A stretch of 64,000 nucleotides of DNA from JBDSKH01 sp050245915 (lineage in GTDB: Bacteria > Actinomycetota > Actinomycetes > Actinomycetales > Microbacteriaceae). Shown in pieces: positions 48,545 to 56,794 of this stretch. The notes under the pieces are model-generated. The model ran no database searches, was not told where the DNA came from, and was given only the letters and a program-made list of their open reading frames with translations. Numbering within the stretch: position 1 is the stretch's first letter; every line of letters begins with the position of its first letter. Both the position numbers and the translations under genes were made by a program. The stretch is taken from NCBI GenBank assembly GCA_050245915.1, contig JBFWWZ010000009.1, positions 1-64,000 of the forward strand, given 5' to 3'.

Positions 48545-49047
48545 CGGCCTTCCCGATCGGGTTCCGCGTCGAGGTCGACCCGGAGTTCCCGGGCGACGGC
48601 GGGGAGCCTCCCGAGCGGATCCCCGCGACTCTGACGCGCATCGCGTCGGTGCTACGGCTGTCGCCTCCCGATGCCGTTCCGTGGGACGTCGCGATCGGCG
48701 AGCCGGGCTGGGCGCGCGCGCCGATCGCCACCTGGATCGGGTTCGTATCGGAGTCGACCGGCTACCTGGCCGATGTCGTCGGTCGGCGGGTCGTGCACGA
48801 GGTGCCCGGCGCCATCCGCATCGCCGAAGACGAACTGCACGATCTGGTGCTCTTCGCCGGCGACGGCCTCACCGCCGTCGGGCCGGACGGGATCGCGTGG
48901 ATGAACCCCGGACCGTGGGTCGACCTCAAGGTCGAGCGGATCGGGCCGGACGCGATCGTCTGCTCGGCGCTCACGCAACAGCCCGTGCGTCCCGAGATCC
49001 GAATCGATCCCCGCGACGGCAATCTGCTCGGATCAGCCCGACGCTAG
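48541..49047 (+). CDS. Hypothetical protein lacking a canonical start codon
   Basis: From GTA 48541, which overlaps the gpmA TAA, the frame encodes 168 residues of protein-like sequence (FRVEVDPEFPGDGG, WIGFVSESTGYLADVVGRR, DLVLFAGDGLTAVGPDGIAW). No ATG, GTG or TTG occurs in frame near the gpmA end; the first is GTG 48649. Either GTA or another rare codon initiates by coupling to gpmA, or a G-to-A change turned an ancestral GTGA overlap into GTAA. No family recognised. Confidence 0.55.
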   Translation, partial: VTAFPIGFRVEVDPEFPGDGGEPPERIPATLTRIASVLRLSPPDAVPWDVAIGEPGWARAPIATWIGFVSESTGYLADVVGRRVVHEVPGAIRIAEDELHDLVLFAGDGLTAVGPDGIAWMNPGPWVDLKVERIGPDAIVCSALTQQPVRPEIRIDPRDGNLLGSARR

Positions 49048-49262
49048 GGCGCGACCGCCTGCTGGATCGAGTTGATCCACGCGACGAGGTCGATGATCGC
49101 CGGGGCCGCGGCCACCAGCACGGCGAGAAGGCCCGCGACGCCGGCGATGCCGCCCACCGCGACGAGCGCCCATTGCGCGCGGGTCGCGCCCGCATCCTGC
49201 TCCTCCTGCTCATCGAGCAGCTCGTCCAGGTCGACGATCGGCGGCTCCTCGTACAGGGTCAT
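49044..49262 (-). CDS. Small membrane protein, unknown function
   Basis: 72 residues: acidic N-terminus (VDLDELLDEQEEQD), then one hydrophobic helix (about 32-55) and a short tail. TAGTCT lies six bases before ATG 49262 on this strand (leaderless). Its TAG stop shares CTAG with the convergent gene's stop. Confidence 0.65.
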   Translation of the reverse strand: MTLYEEPPIVDLDELLDEQEEQDAGATRAQWALVAVGGIAGVAGLLAVLVAAAPAIIDLVAWINSIQQAVAP

Positions 49263-49333
49263 GCGGGCAGACTAACCCAGGTTCCGTCGCATGACCGATG
49301 CCGTGGTGCGGTGCTGACGGCGACGGTAGGTAC

Positions 49334-49570
49334 ATGACATTCCTGCTGATCACCATCGGCGGCCTGGCCGCCCTGTCCCTCGTCGCGACCTTCCGCGACC
49401 TGGCCCGCGACGGCTACCGCCGCGTCCCCGCCCGCATGTCCACCTCGACCCTGCGTCGCACCGAGACGGCTACGATCGCGACACCCAGGCCGCGATCTCC
49501 GCACGTCGCGACACCCCGAGTTTCGCGAGGATATGCTCCACGTGCGTCGACGCCGTCTTCGGTGCGATGA
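49334..49570 (+). CDS. Possible small membrane protein overlapping the LuxR gene end
   Basis: Starts MTFLLITIGGLAALSLVATFRDLARDG, a hydrophobic helix plus basic segment common in small actinobacterial membrane proteins. The frame then runs about 100 bases into the antisense of the LuxR-type gene, giving a Thr/Arg/Pro-rich tail that may be an artefact of a lost stop. No clear ribosome site. Confidence 0.4.
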   Translation: MTFLLITIGGLAALSLVATFRDLARDGYRRVPARMSTSTLRRTETATIATPRPRSPHVATPRVSRGYAPRASTPSSVR

Positions 49571-52295
49571 CCAGGCGCTCGGCGATCTCGCGGTTCGTGG
49601 CACCTTCGGCGATGAGCTGGGCGACCTCGAACTCGCGAGCCGTCAGCGGGCCGCTCGCGGTGTCCGCTGACGGGTCGAGCCTCACCGACCCGGCCAGCTT
49701 CACCAGCAGCGTGGCCCCCGCATCCCCCGCACGCCGCCGGGCATCGGTGGCGAGGCGCGTCGCCTCGCCCGCCCGGCGCCCGCGCACCGCACAGCGCGCC
49801 AGGTCGACGAGCGCCTGCACGCCCTCCCAGAACCGCCCGCTGCGGTCCCACGCCTCGCTGGCCCTCTCGAGCAGCTCCTTCGCCTCGTTGGAGCGCCCCT
49901 CCGCCTGACGGATCAGGCCCTCCGCGTGATCGAGCGCGGCCAGCGTCCCGGGGATGCTGCGGCGGCGAAGCAGCACCGACACCTTCTCGAGCCATGCGGT
50001 GGCCCCGTCGATGTCGCGCGCGGCGATGTAGGCACGCGTCCCCGTCACCGTGAACGGGAACAGGTTGGACGCGTCCCCGATCGGCTCGGACAACGCGTAG
50101 CCACGCTCGCAGAGCGCGATCGCGTCGTCGATGCGCTCCTCGTGCAGCGCGACCTCGGCCAGCCCCCACAGCGCCGGCGACATCCGCTGCACCTCGTCCA
50201 TCTGTTCGCCGAGCGCCAGCGCCCTCTCGAGCTGCGCGATCGCCTCCGGGAACTGGCCGCGCCCGAGGCGGATGAAACCCAGCACCAGGTGCGCCTGGAT
50301 CTTCGTGGTGATCCCGCCCCCGTCGACGAGGGCCTGACGTGCATCGCGCTCGGCGCCGTCCGCCCCGGTCGCCCAGCGGATGTGCGCGCGGTGCGCGAGC
50401 AGGTAGTTGTAGTCGTTCCAGCGGTCGATGTCGGCGGAGAAGGCGAGGCCGTCGGCGATCCAGCGTGCGCCGCGCTCGTATTCGACGAGAACGGATGCCG
50501 AGCTGCCGAGCATGCGGCGCGCGCGCACCGACTCCGCCTCGTATCCGGCCGCCTCGGCCTCGTCGCGCACGTCCTCGAGCACCCGCCAGCCGTCGTCGTC
50601 GCCGAGGAACACCTTGGTGGCACCCAGTGTGGTGCGCACGTCGAGCCGGTCGCAGAAGCCGCGTTCCTCGTCGTGCACGAGGGCGGCGGCCCGCTCGGCG
50701 GTCTCGAGGGCCTCCTCCAGATGATCGCTCACCAGGTAGGCCGCGGCGACCGCGCCGAGCACACTGGCTCGGGCCAGAGCGCTGCCGCCGTCCGGGCGTC
50801 CGTCGAGCCAGGCGAGTGCCTGGTCGGCGAGGGCGATGCGGGTCTCGAGGTCGGCGCCGACCTGGTGGCGCGAGTTCATCAGATTCGCGGTCAGCTCGGC
50901 CGCACGGTCGATGTCGCCCGTCTCGCGGTACCTCTCGATCGCGGTCTCGAAGCACACGGCGGCGCGGTCGTTCCGGTCGATCGCGGCGAGCTCGATGCCG
51001 AGCCGCTCGTTCAGGGACGCGAGCTGCGCGGGGGTGACGCTCTCCGAGACGGTGCGGAGCGCGCGTTCGTAGAGCTCGGCGGCCTCCCGGTGCGCCGAGA
51101 TGGCGGCGGCGGCCTGCGCGGCGGCGATCGCGTGCACGTGCGCCTGCTCGGGCAGCTGCGCGAGCTCGAACTGCTCGGACAGGTACGACCGGCGGATTCC
51201 GGCGCGTTCCGACGCCTCCGCGACCTGGGCGTGCATCGAGCGCTTCCGGAACGGGGCCACCTCCTCATACAGCGCATCGCGGATGAGGGCGTGCCGGAAG
51301 TCGAACTTGGTGTCGCTGAGGGCGACCATCAGGTGCTGCTCGACCAGCACGCGCGGAGCGCGGTCGACCTCGCTCTCCGGCTCGCCGGTGATGTCGGCGA
51401 GCAGGTCGAACTCGAAGGAGCATCCAATGACCGCCGCGGCGCTCGCGATGTCGCTCACCGACTCCTCCAGCCGGCGGGTGCGTTCCCGCACCGCTTCGGC
51501 GACCGTGTCGGGCACGGCGTGCTCGCCGCCCGCCGCGATGAGCTCCTCGATGTGCAGCGGGATGCCGTTGCTGCGCTCGTGCAGCACCTCGACGAAGTCC
51601 GACGGCGGCACCCGGCCGACCAGCGACTCCGCGAGCCGCGCGGTCCCCTCCAGGCTGAGGCGCTCGAGATGCACCTCCTCCGCCTGACGCTGCTGCAGCA
51701 GCCGGGTGCGCCACGAGGTCAGGGCGCTGCCCCCGACGAGCTCGTCGCTGCGGTAGGTGGCCAGCAGCAGGCTCGGGGTGAGCCGCACCATCGGAGCCAG
51801 GCGCTCCAAGATCTCCAGGCTCAGCTCGTCGGCCCAGTGGAGGTCTTCGATGCGCAGCAGGGTCGGGCAGCGGCTCAGGCGGTCGGCCACCATGTCGGCG
51901 ACGTCGCTGACCATCAGGCGGTGGCGCCGGGCGGGGTCGCCGGCGGTCTCGTCGCGCACCAAGCGCTCTGTCAGCACGTCGGCCGACTCCTCGTCGCCGA
52001 GCCGGCGCAGCTCACGTGCCATCTCGAAGAGGACGGCGCCGGGGAATTCGGCGTCGCGCGGCCAGGCGCGCGTGGTGAAGGTGGGGACATCGAGTGCCCC
52101 GGCGACCTCGTCGAGGACCCGGGTCTTGCCGATCCCGGCCTCACCGGCCACCAGCAGCAGCTGCCCGGAGCCGTCAGCGGATTCCGCCCAGCGCCGGGTG
52201 GCCAGGGCGAGCACGTCCGCCCGGTCCACGAGCACGCCGGAGACGCGCGACCCGATCACGGGCATGCTCTCCGTCGGCGTGCTCTCCCAATTCAC
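49470..52295 (-). CDS. Large ATP-binding LuxR-family (LAL/MalT-like) regulator
   Basis: 941 residues. N-terminal AAA/STAND-type ATPase: Walker A VAGEAGIGKTR (about 49-59) and Walker B-like LLRIEDLHWADEL (about 141-153). The middle 500 residues are TPR-like helical repeats (many AlaxxLeu pairs such as ALALGEQM). The C-terminal LuxR HTH is LTAREFEVAQLIAEGATNREIAERL with recognition helix APKTASTHVEHILAKLGV. A single regulatory protein for an unknown ligand; no obvious target operon adjoins. GTG 52295 lies six bases after TAAACT on this strand. Confidence 0.92.
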   Translation of the reverse strand: MNWESTPTESMPVIGSRVSGVLVDRADVLALATRRWAESADGSGQLLLVAGEAGIGKTRVLDEVAGALDVPTFTTRAWPRDAEFPGAVLFEMARELRRLGDEESADVLTERLVRDETAGDPARRHRLMVSDVADMVADRLSRCPTLLRIEDLHWADELSLEILERLAPMVRLTPSLLLATYRSDELVGGSALTSWRTRLLQQRQAEEVHLERLSLEGTARLAESLVGRVPPSDFVEVLHERSNGIPLHIEELIAAGGEHAVPDTVAEAVRERTRRLEESVSDIASAAAVIGCSFEFDLLADITGEPESEVDRAPRVLVEQHLMVALSDTKFDFRHALIRDALYEEVAPFRKRSMHAQVAEASERAGIRRSYLSEQFELAQLPEQAHVHAIAAAQAAAAISAHREAAELYERALRTVSESVTPAQLASLNERLGIELAAIDRNDRAAVCFETAIERYRETGDIDRAAELTANLMNSRHQVGADLETRIALADQALAWLDGRPDGGSALARASVLGAVAAAYLVSDHLEEALETAERAAALVHDEERGFCDRLDVRTTLGATKVFLGDDDGWRVLEDVRDEAEAAGYEAESVRARRMLGSSASVLVEYERGARWIADGLAFSADIDRWNDYNYLLAHRAHIRWATGADGAERDARQALVDGGGITTKIQAHLVLGFIRLGRGQFPEAIAQLERALALGEQMDEVQRMSPALWGLAEVALHEERIDDAIALCERGYALSEPIGDASNLFPFTVTGTRAYIAARDIDGATAWLEKVSVLLRRRSIPGTLAALDHAEGLIRQAEGRSNEAKELLERASEAWDRSGRFWEGVQALVDLARCAVRGRRAGEATRLATDARRRAGDAGATLLVKLAGSVRLDPSADTASGPLTAREFEVAQLIAEGATNREIAERLVIAPKTASTHVEHILAKLGVSRRAEIAAWVSRS

Positions 52296-52431
52296 GTGGG
52301 CAGTTTAGGAGCGTCGGCATTCCCTCTCCTATAGGTCATCCGACCCATTCGCCATGATCGGTCGGATGACCGATGAGCCGCATCCCGCCCGCGTCGGATC
52401 CTGGGGTCACCAGACGAAAGGAGCGCCGCCC

Positions 52432-52683
52432 ATGGCGCGATTCATGGATGTCCACGACGGATTCGTGGGTGTCACCCATCAGCAGTTGCAGGAGGCGCAC
52501 GCGCGTGACCTGGCGAACCAGGATGCCGAAGGCATGTCCTTCGAGACCGCCTGGCTCGATCCGGAGTCGGGCAAGGTGTTCTGCCTGTCCCACGGTCCCT
52601 CGAAGGAGGCGCTGATGCGCGTCCACGAGGCCTCCGGCCACCCCTGCTCGGAGGTCTACGAGATCCCGGTCGAGGTGGTCTGA
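52432..52683 (+). CDS. DUF4242 / SCO4226-like small protein
   Basis: 83 residues: MARFMDVHDGFVGVTHQQLQEAHARD, then AWLDPESGKVFCLSHGPSKEALMRVHEASG. This matches the DUF4242 ferredoxin-like family, for one member of which (SCO4226) nickel binding is reported. GAAAGGAG at 52416-52423 fixes ATG 52432. Two bases separate it from the next gene. Confidence 0.85.
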   Translation: MARFMDVHDGFVGVTHQQLQEAHARDLANQDAEGMSFETAWLDPESGKVFCLSHGPSKEALMRVHEASGHPCSEVYEIPVEVV

Positions 52684-52685
52684 CC

Positions 52686-52934
52686 ATGAGCGCCACCGGA
52701 GAGATCACGATCATCCGCAGGGGAGGGTGGGCCGAGGCGATCGGCTTCGCCCTCGTGCGCTGGGGTCGCCGGCGTTCGGTGCGCGCTCGACTCGCCGCCG
52801 AGCAGCGCGCCCTCGTGGGGCGGGAGCGCCGTGCGGAGCTCGAGGAGCGGATGCTCCTGGAGCGCGAACTGCAGCAGTGGAAGCGCGAGCTGGACCGCGC
52901 GAACGCGCTCCACCGCCTGTACCGCGGCGTGTGA
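52686..52934 (+). CDS. Small basic/coiled-coil protein, unknown
   Basis: 82 residues. The C-terminal 45 residues form a charged amphipathic helix (RRAELEERMLLERELQQWKRELDRA, core ELEERMLLERELQQW) typical of a short coiled coil. No family known. Co-transcribed with the DUF4242 gene and convergent with phoU. Confidence 0.6.
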   Translation: MSATGEITIIRRGGWAEAIGFALVRWGRRRSVRARLAAEQRALVGRERRAELEERMLLERELQQWKRELDRANALHRLYRGV

Positions 52935-52968
52935 GGCGGAACCCGGTCGGCGCCGAGTCCGCAGAAGC

Positions 52969-53622
52969 TCAGGCGTCGACCGGGATCCAGTCGCCGGTCG
53001 CGAGATACTGCACCTTCTTGGCGATCGAGACCGCGTGGTCGGCGAACCGCTCGTGATAGCGGGAGGCGAGCGTGGCATCCACCGTGTCGGCCGCCTCGCC
53101 CTTCCATTTCTCGCCGAGGACCTTGTCGAACACGCTCACGTGCAGCTCGTCGACCTTGTCGTCCTCGTTGCGGATGTACTCGGCGATCGACAGGTCTTCG
53201 GTCTTCAGCAGCTCGGTCAGCTTGCGGGCGATCTCGACGTCGAGCCGGCCCATCTCGACGAACGTGGGCCGCAGCGACTTCGGCACCACCTTCTCGGGGA
53301 AACGGTAGCGGGCGAGCTGGGCGATGTGCTCGGCCATGTCGCCCATCCGCTCGAGCGAGGCGCTGATGCGCAGTGCGCTCACCACGATGCGCAGGTCGCG
53401 TGCCACCGGCTGCTGGCGGGCCAGGATCTGGATGGCGAGCTCGTCCAGCTCGAGGGCGAGCGCGTCGATCTTGGTGTCGTCTTCGATCACCGTCTCGGCG
53501 AGTGCGACGTCTGATTCGTTGAAGGCGCTGGTGGCGTTCTCGATCGAGACGGCGACGAGGCCGGAGATCTCGACGAGGCGATCCTGCACCTCTCGAAGCT
53601 CCTGCTGGAACACCTCGCGCAT
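52969..53622 (-). CDS. phoU: Phosphate signalling protein PhoU
   Basis: 217 residues, two three-helix PhoU repeats. Metal-binding ExxxD-type motifs: VIEDDTKIDALALELDEL (about 45-62) and YIRNEDDKVDELHVSVFD (about 145-162). RISASLERMGDMAEHIA and YHERFADHAVSIAKKV are the paired family signatures. It links PstSCAB to the sensor kinase, here SenX3, which is divergent and 165 bases away. ATG 53622. Confidence 0.95.
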   Translation of the reverse strand: MREVFQQELREVQDRLVEISGLVAVSIENATSAFNESDVALAETVIEDDTKIDALALELDELAIQILARQQPVARDLRIVVSALRISASLERMGDMAEHIAQLARYRFPEKVVPKSLRPTFVEMGRLDVEIARKLTELLKTEDLSIAEYIRNEDDKVDELHVSVFDKVLGEKWKGEAADTVDATLASRYHERFADHAVSIAKKVQYLATGDWIPVDA

Positions 53623-53686
53623 TCTCGGTCCTCTCGGTTTTCGGGCAGCGGCAGGCGTGCCCTGCATCTCGACCGTTCCGTGCGGA

Positions 53687-53715
53687 GGTTAACGCGCGGT
53701 ATCCGCCGTCTGAAC
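53687..53715 (-). promoter_or_regulatory. Degenerate PHO-box-like repeats between phoU and senX3
   Basis: On the minus strand GTTCAGA (53715-53709), GGATACC (53704-53698) and GTTAACC (53693-53687) are 11 bases apart. Units one and three match the GTTCACC consensus at five and six positions, unit two at four. Possible RegX3 autoregulatory site serving phoU and senX3. Confidence 0.4.
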
Positions 53716-53787
53716 ATCTCGCGAAGGCGGCGGCGGATCGCTGTTCCGAGCCGGTCGGGTCCCGATGCTGCGCCCTAATCTAGTCGT

Positions 53788-54957
53788 ATGGACTCGGCCT
53801 GGCTCGTGCCCGTGGCACTCGCCTTCGGTCTCCTGGTCGGGGTCGCAGGCACGGTGACGGTCTACACGGCTCATCACCGCGGCCAGCGCGCCGTCGCAGT
53901 CGTGAACCCCGGGCTTCCGGATGGGGTCGACGAGGTCATCGACTCGCTGGAGGCTGCGGGCGTCGTCCTCGATGCCTCGAACAACGTGGTGAAGGCCTCG
54001 ACGGGTGCACTCGCGTTCGGGCTGGTCTGGAATCACGCCCTCGTCCACCCGCAGGTCATCGCGCTCGTCGACCAGGTCCGCCGCGACGGCGTGCCGGTCA
54101 CCCAGGAGCTCCAGCTGCCGCGCGGCCCGTTCGGCGAGGCGCACCTGCACCTGATGGTGCGGGTCTCCCGGCTCGGCTCCCGCTTCGTGCTGCTGCTGGC
54201 CGACGACCGCACCGACGCCTATCGGCTCGACGAGGTGAGGCGCGACTTCGTCGCGAACGTCAGTCACGAGCTGAAGACCCCGATCGGCGCGGTCAGCCTA
54301 CTGGCGGAGGCGTTGCAGAGCGCCGCCGACGATCCGGAGGCGGTGAAGCGGTTCGCGAAGCGCCTCACCCAGGAGTCGAATCGGCTCGCCGGCATCACGT
54401 CGGAGATCATCGAGCTGAGCCGGCTGCAGGCGAAGGACCCGCTCACCGCGGCGTCACGGGTGAGCATCGAGTCGGTGATCACGCAGGCGGTCGATCGCAA
54501 CCGGGTGGCGGCCGAGTCGCACCGGATCTCGATCGTGCGGCCCGGCCGCATCGCGGCGGAGGTGTTCGGCGACGAGCAGCTGCTGGTGACCGCCGTCGAC
54601 AATCTCATCTCCAACGCCGTGCAGTACTCGCCCGACGGCTCCCGGGTGGGTGTCGGGGTGACGGTCGGCGACGGGGTGGTCGAGATCGCGGTCACCGATC
54701 AGGGTGTCGGCATCCCCGATGACGAGAAGGACCGGGTGTTCGAGCGCTTCTTCCGGGTGGATGCCGCCCGCAGCCGCCACACCGGCGGCAGCGGCCTCGG
54801 CCTCAGCATCGTGAAGCACGTCGTCCAGAACCACGGGGGAGACGTCCGCGTCTGGTCGCAGCAGGGGCGCGGCTCCACCTTCACCATCCGCCTCCCCGAG
54901 GCCTCTCACGAGACAGCGGCCCAGCTGGGGGTCCCGCACGAGGAGAGCACGCCATGA
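53788..54957 (+). CDS. senX3: Sensor histidine kinase SenX3/PhoR type
   Basis: 389 residues. One N-terminal membrane helix (about 4-26), a PAS-like region (about 45-135), the H-box FVANVSHELKTPIGAVSLLAEAL (phospho-His near 159), then ATPase boxes N (DNLISNAVQYSPDG), G1 (VTDQGVGIP), F (ERFFRVD) and G2 (GGSGLGLSIVKHV). Senses phosphate status together with PhoU and Pst. TAATCT lies six bases before ATG 53788 (leaderless). The stop overlaps regX3 as ATGA. Confidence 0.94.
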   Translation: MDSAWLVPVALAFGLLVGVAGTVTVYTAHHRGQRAVAVVNPGLPDGVDEVIDSLEAAGVVLDASNNVVKASTGALAFGLVWNHALVHPQVIALVDQVRRDGVPVTQELQLPRGPFGEAHLHLMVRVSRLGSRFVLLLADDRTDAYRLDEVRRDFVANVSHELKTPIGAVSLLAEALQSAADDPEAVKRFAKRLTQESNRLAGITSEIIELSRLQAKDPLTAASRVSIESVITQAVDRNRVAAESHRISIVRPGRIAAEVFGDEQLLVTAVDNLISNAVQYSPDGSRVGVGVTVGDGVVEIAVTDQGVGIPDDEKDRVFERFFRVDAARSRHTGGSGLGLSIVKHVVQNHGGDVRVWSQQGRGSTFTIRLPEASHETAAQLGVPHEESTP

Positions 54958-55634
54958 CCCGCATCCTGATCGTCGAGGACGAGCCGTCGCTCGCCGAGCC
55001 GCTCGCGTTCCTGCTGCAGCGCGAAGGCTACGAGACCGAGATCGTCGCGGACGGTCTCGCCGCCGTGACCGTCTTCGATCGCGCGGGTGCGGATCTGGTG
55101 CTGCTCGACCTCATGCTGCCCGGCCTGCCCGGCACTGAGGTCTGCCGCGAGCTGCGTTCGCGCTCGACGGTGCCGATCATCATGCTCACCGCGAAGGACA
55201 CCGAGGTCGACATCGTGGTCGGTCTGGAGCTCGGGGCGGACGACTACGTCACGAAGCCGTACTCCTCCCGCGAACTGCTCGCCCGCATCCGTGCGGTGCT
55301 GCGCCGCCGGATCGACGTCGACGGCCTGGATGACGGGGTCGTCGAGGTGGGCGCGGTGCGCATGGACGTGGAGCGGCATTCCGTCTCGGTCGACGGCCGC
55401 GAGGTGAACATGCCGCTGAAGGAGTTCGAGCTGCTCGAACTGCTGATGCGGAACGCCGGCCGGGTGCTGACCCGCGGCCAGCTGATCGACAGGGTGTGGG
55501 GATCCGACTACTTCGGTGACACCAAGACGCTCGACGTGCACATCAAGCGCATCCGCTCGAAGGTCGAGCGGAACCCGTCCGAGCCGGAGCGCCTGGTGAC
55601 GGTGCGCGGGCTCGGGTACCGTTTCGAGGCTTAA
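54954..55634 (+). CDS. regX3: Response regulator RegX3 (PhoB/PhoP-like)
   Basis: 226 residues. Receiver: ILIVEDEP, phospho-acceptor Asp in LVLLDLMLPG near 52, Thr/Lys in MLTAKDTE and DYVTKPYSSREL. Winged-helix DNA-binding domain: MPLKEFELLELLMRNAGRVLTRGQL, KTLDVHIKRIRSKVE, VRGLGYRFE. Probably binds the GTTCACC PHO box of pstS. Its TAA shares four bases with the convergent lipoprotein stop. Confidence 0.95.
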   Translation: MTRILIVEDEPSLAEPLAFLLQREGYETEIVADGLAAVTVFDRAGADLVLLDLMLPGLPGTEVCRELRSRSTVPIIMLTAKDTEVDIVVGLELGADDYVTKPYSSRELLARIRAVLRRRIDVDGLDDGVVEVGAVRMDVERHSVSVDGREVNMPLKEFELLELLMRNAGRVLTRGQLIDRVWGSDYFGDTKTLDVHIKRIRSKVERNPSEPERLVTVRGLGYRFEA

Positions 55635-56167
55635 GCTGCGGGTTCCCCGGTCGGGGTCGCGGTGGGCGTCGGTGTCGGGGTGGGCGTCGGGGTCGGCGTC
55701 TGCGGCAGGAACGGCGAGTACTGCTCGAGCGAGCCGTCGAGCACCGGGACCATGAGTTCGCGGCCCTGCGCGGTGCCGTACTGGAAGTAGATCGGCAGCA
55801 CGCTGCCCGGCTTGGCGTCGATCGAGGTGAGGAACACCTGCTCGCCCTCGGCGAAGCCGAAGTCGGAGAGCTGTCCAGCGGGGAGGTCGAACGAGACGTT
55901 CTGCTTCTTGCCGTCGGAGAGGTACTGCGCCGACAGTTCGACGTCGTCGGTGCCGGTGTTGTAGGCGCTGAAGATCAGGTTGCCGCTGACGCCGTCGTCG
56001 CTGAGGACCATGACGTTGAGCACGTCGACGTCGCCGACGCGGGTGCTGACCCCGTCGCTCGGGTCGTAGGGCTTCAGCGCCGCGTTCGGGGTGACGAAGT
56101 TGCAGCCGGCCAGGGCGATCGCCACCACGGCGGCCAGGGCGGCGGATGCGACGACGCGTGCTCTCAC
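55631..56167 (-). CDS. LpqE-like lipoprotein with Thr-Pro repeat tail
   Basis: 178 residues. Signal peptide with lipobox ALAGC (Cys near 22), a beta-rich domain (VLNVMVLSDDG, LIFSAYNTGTDDVEL) resembling copper-chaperone-like LpqE, then a C-terminal tail of alternating Thr-Pro dipeptides (about 157-172) encoded by tandem hexanucleotide repeats that may vary in number. In mycobacteria lpqE lies beside carD as here. GTG 56167. Confidence 0.82.
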   Translation of the reverse strand: MRARVVASAALAAVVAIALAGCNFVTPNAALKPYDPSDGVSTRVGDVDVLNVMVLSDDGVSGNLIFSAYNTGTDDVELSAQYLSDGKKQNVSFDLPAGQLSDFGFAEGEQVFLTSIDAKPGSVLPIYFQYGTAQGRELMVPVLDGSLEQYSPFLPQTPTPTPTPTPTPTATPTGEPAA

Positions 56168-56239
56168 GGGGACCCTCCAGGTGGATGAGCGGACTCAGGT
56201 GCCAGCCTACCGGCCCCCGAAGTTGGGGGTTCGCTGTGA

Positions 56240-56245
56240 TAAACT
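56240..56245 (+). promoter_or_regulatory. -10 hexamer of carD
   Basis: TAAACT at 56240-56245 in GTGATAAACTAG. Start of transcription near 56252, leaving a leader of about 20 bases with GGAAGGA before ATG 56272. No clear -35. Confidence 0.6.
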
Positions 56246-56271
56246 AGCGGGTCTGCGGAAGGAACAACTCC

Positions 56272-56754
56272 ATGCTCTTCGAGGTCGGCGAAACCGTCGT
56301 TTACCCCCACCACGGCGCTGCAACCATCACCGAGGTCAAGAAGCGAACCATCAAGGGCGAAGAGAAGCTCTACCTCAAGCTGAACGTCACGCAGGGCGAC
56401 CTGACGATCGAGGTCCCGGCCGAGAACGTCGACCTGGTGGGCGTCCGCGATGTGATCGGCAAAGAGGGGCTCGACCGCGTGTTCGAGGTGCTGCGTGCGC
56501 CGTTCACCGAAGAGCCCACCAACTGGAGCCGCCGCTACAAGGCCAACCTCGAGAAGCTCGCCTCCGGCGACGTCATCAAGGTCTCCGAGGTCGTGCGCGA
56601 CCTCTGGCGCCGCGACCAGGACCGCGGGCTCTCCGCCGGTGAGAAGCGCATGCTCGCCAAGGCGCGCCAGATCCTGATCAGCGAGCTGGCGCTGGCCGAG
56701 AAGACCGACGAAGAGAAGGCCTCCACGGTCCTCGACGAGGTCCTGGCGTCCTGA
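56272..56754 (+). CDS. carD: RNA-polymerase-binding transcription factor CarD
   Basis: 160 residues. An N-terminal Tudor-like RNAP interaction domain (VGETVVYPHHGAATITEVK, about 5-23; LYLKLNVTQGDLTIEVP) precedes a C-terminal helical DNA-binding domain with the conserved Trp in EEPTNWSRRYKANLEKL (near 85) and VVRDLWRRDQDRGLSAGEK. CarD stabilises open complexes at rRNA and many other promoters. First gene of the carD-ispDF-cysS-rlmB block. Confidence 0.96.
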   Translation: MLFEVGETVVYPHHGAATITEVKKRTIKGEEKLYLKLNVTQGDLTIEVPAENVDLVGVRDVIGKEGLDRVFEVLRAPFTEEPTNWSRRYKANLEKLASGDVIKVSEVVRDLWRRDQDRGLSAGEKRMLAKARQILISELALAEKTDEEKASTVLDEVLAS

Positions 56755-56763
56755 CCGCCCGGT

Positions 56764-56794
56764 GGTCGAGTAGCGCGAAGCGCGTGTCGAGACC
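56764..56794. repeat. Palindromic intergenic repeat between carD and ispDF
   Basis: Arms GGTCGAGTAG and TGTCGAGACC flank a GCGC-GAA-GCGC core. Same family as the repeats around the GIY-YIG gene. It fills most of the 40-base gap and ends directly at the ispDF ATG, leaving no ribosome site of its own. Confidence 0.8.

Noticed and set aside
49926..52334. 802-codon plus-strand frame
   Set aside because: It is exactly antisense to the LuxR-type ATPase gene, which has Walker and HTH motifs; this frame is Arg/Ala/Gly-rich with no motif.
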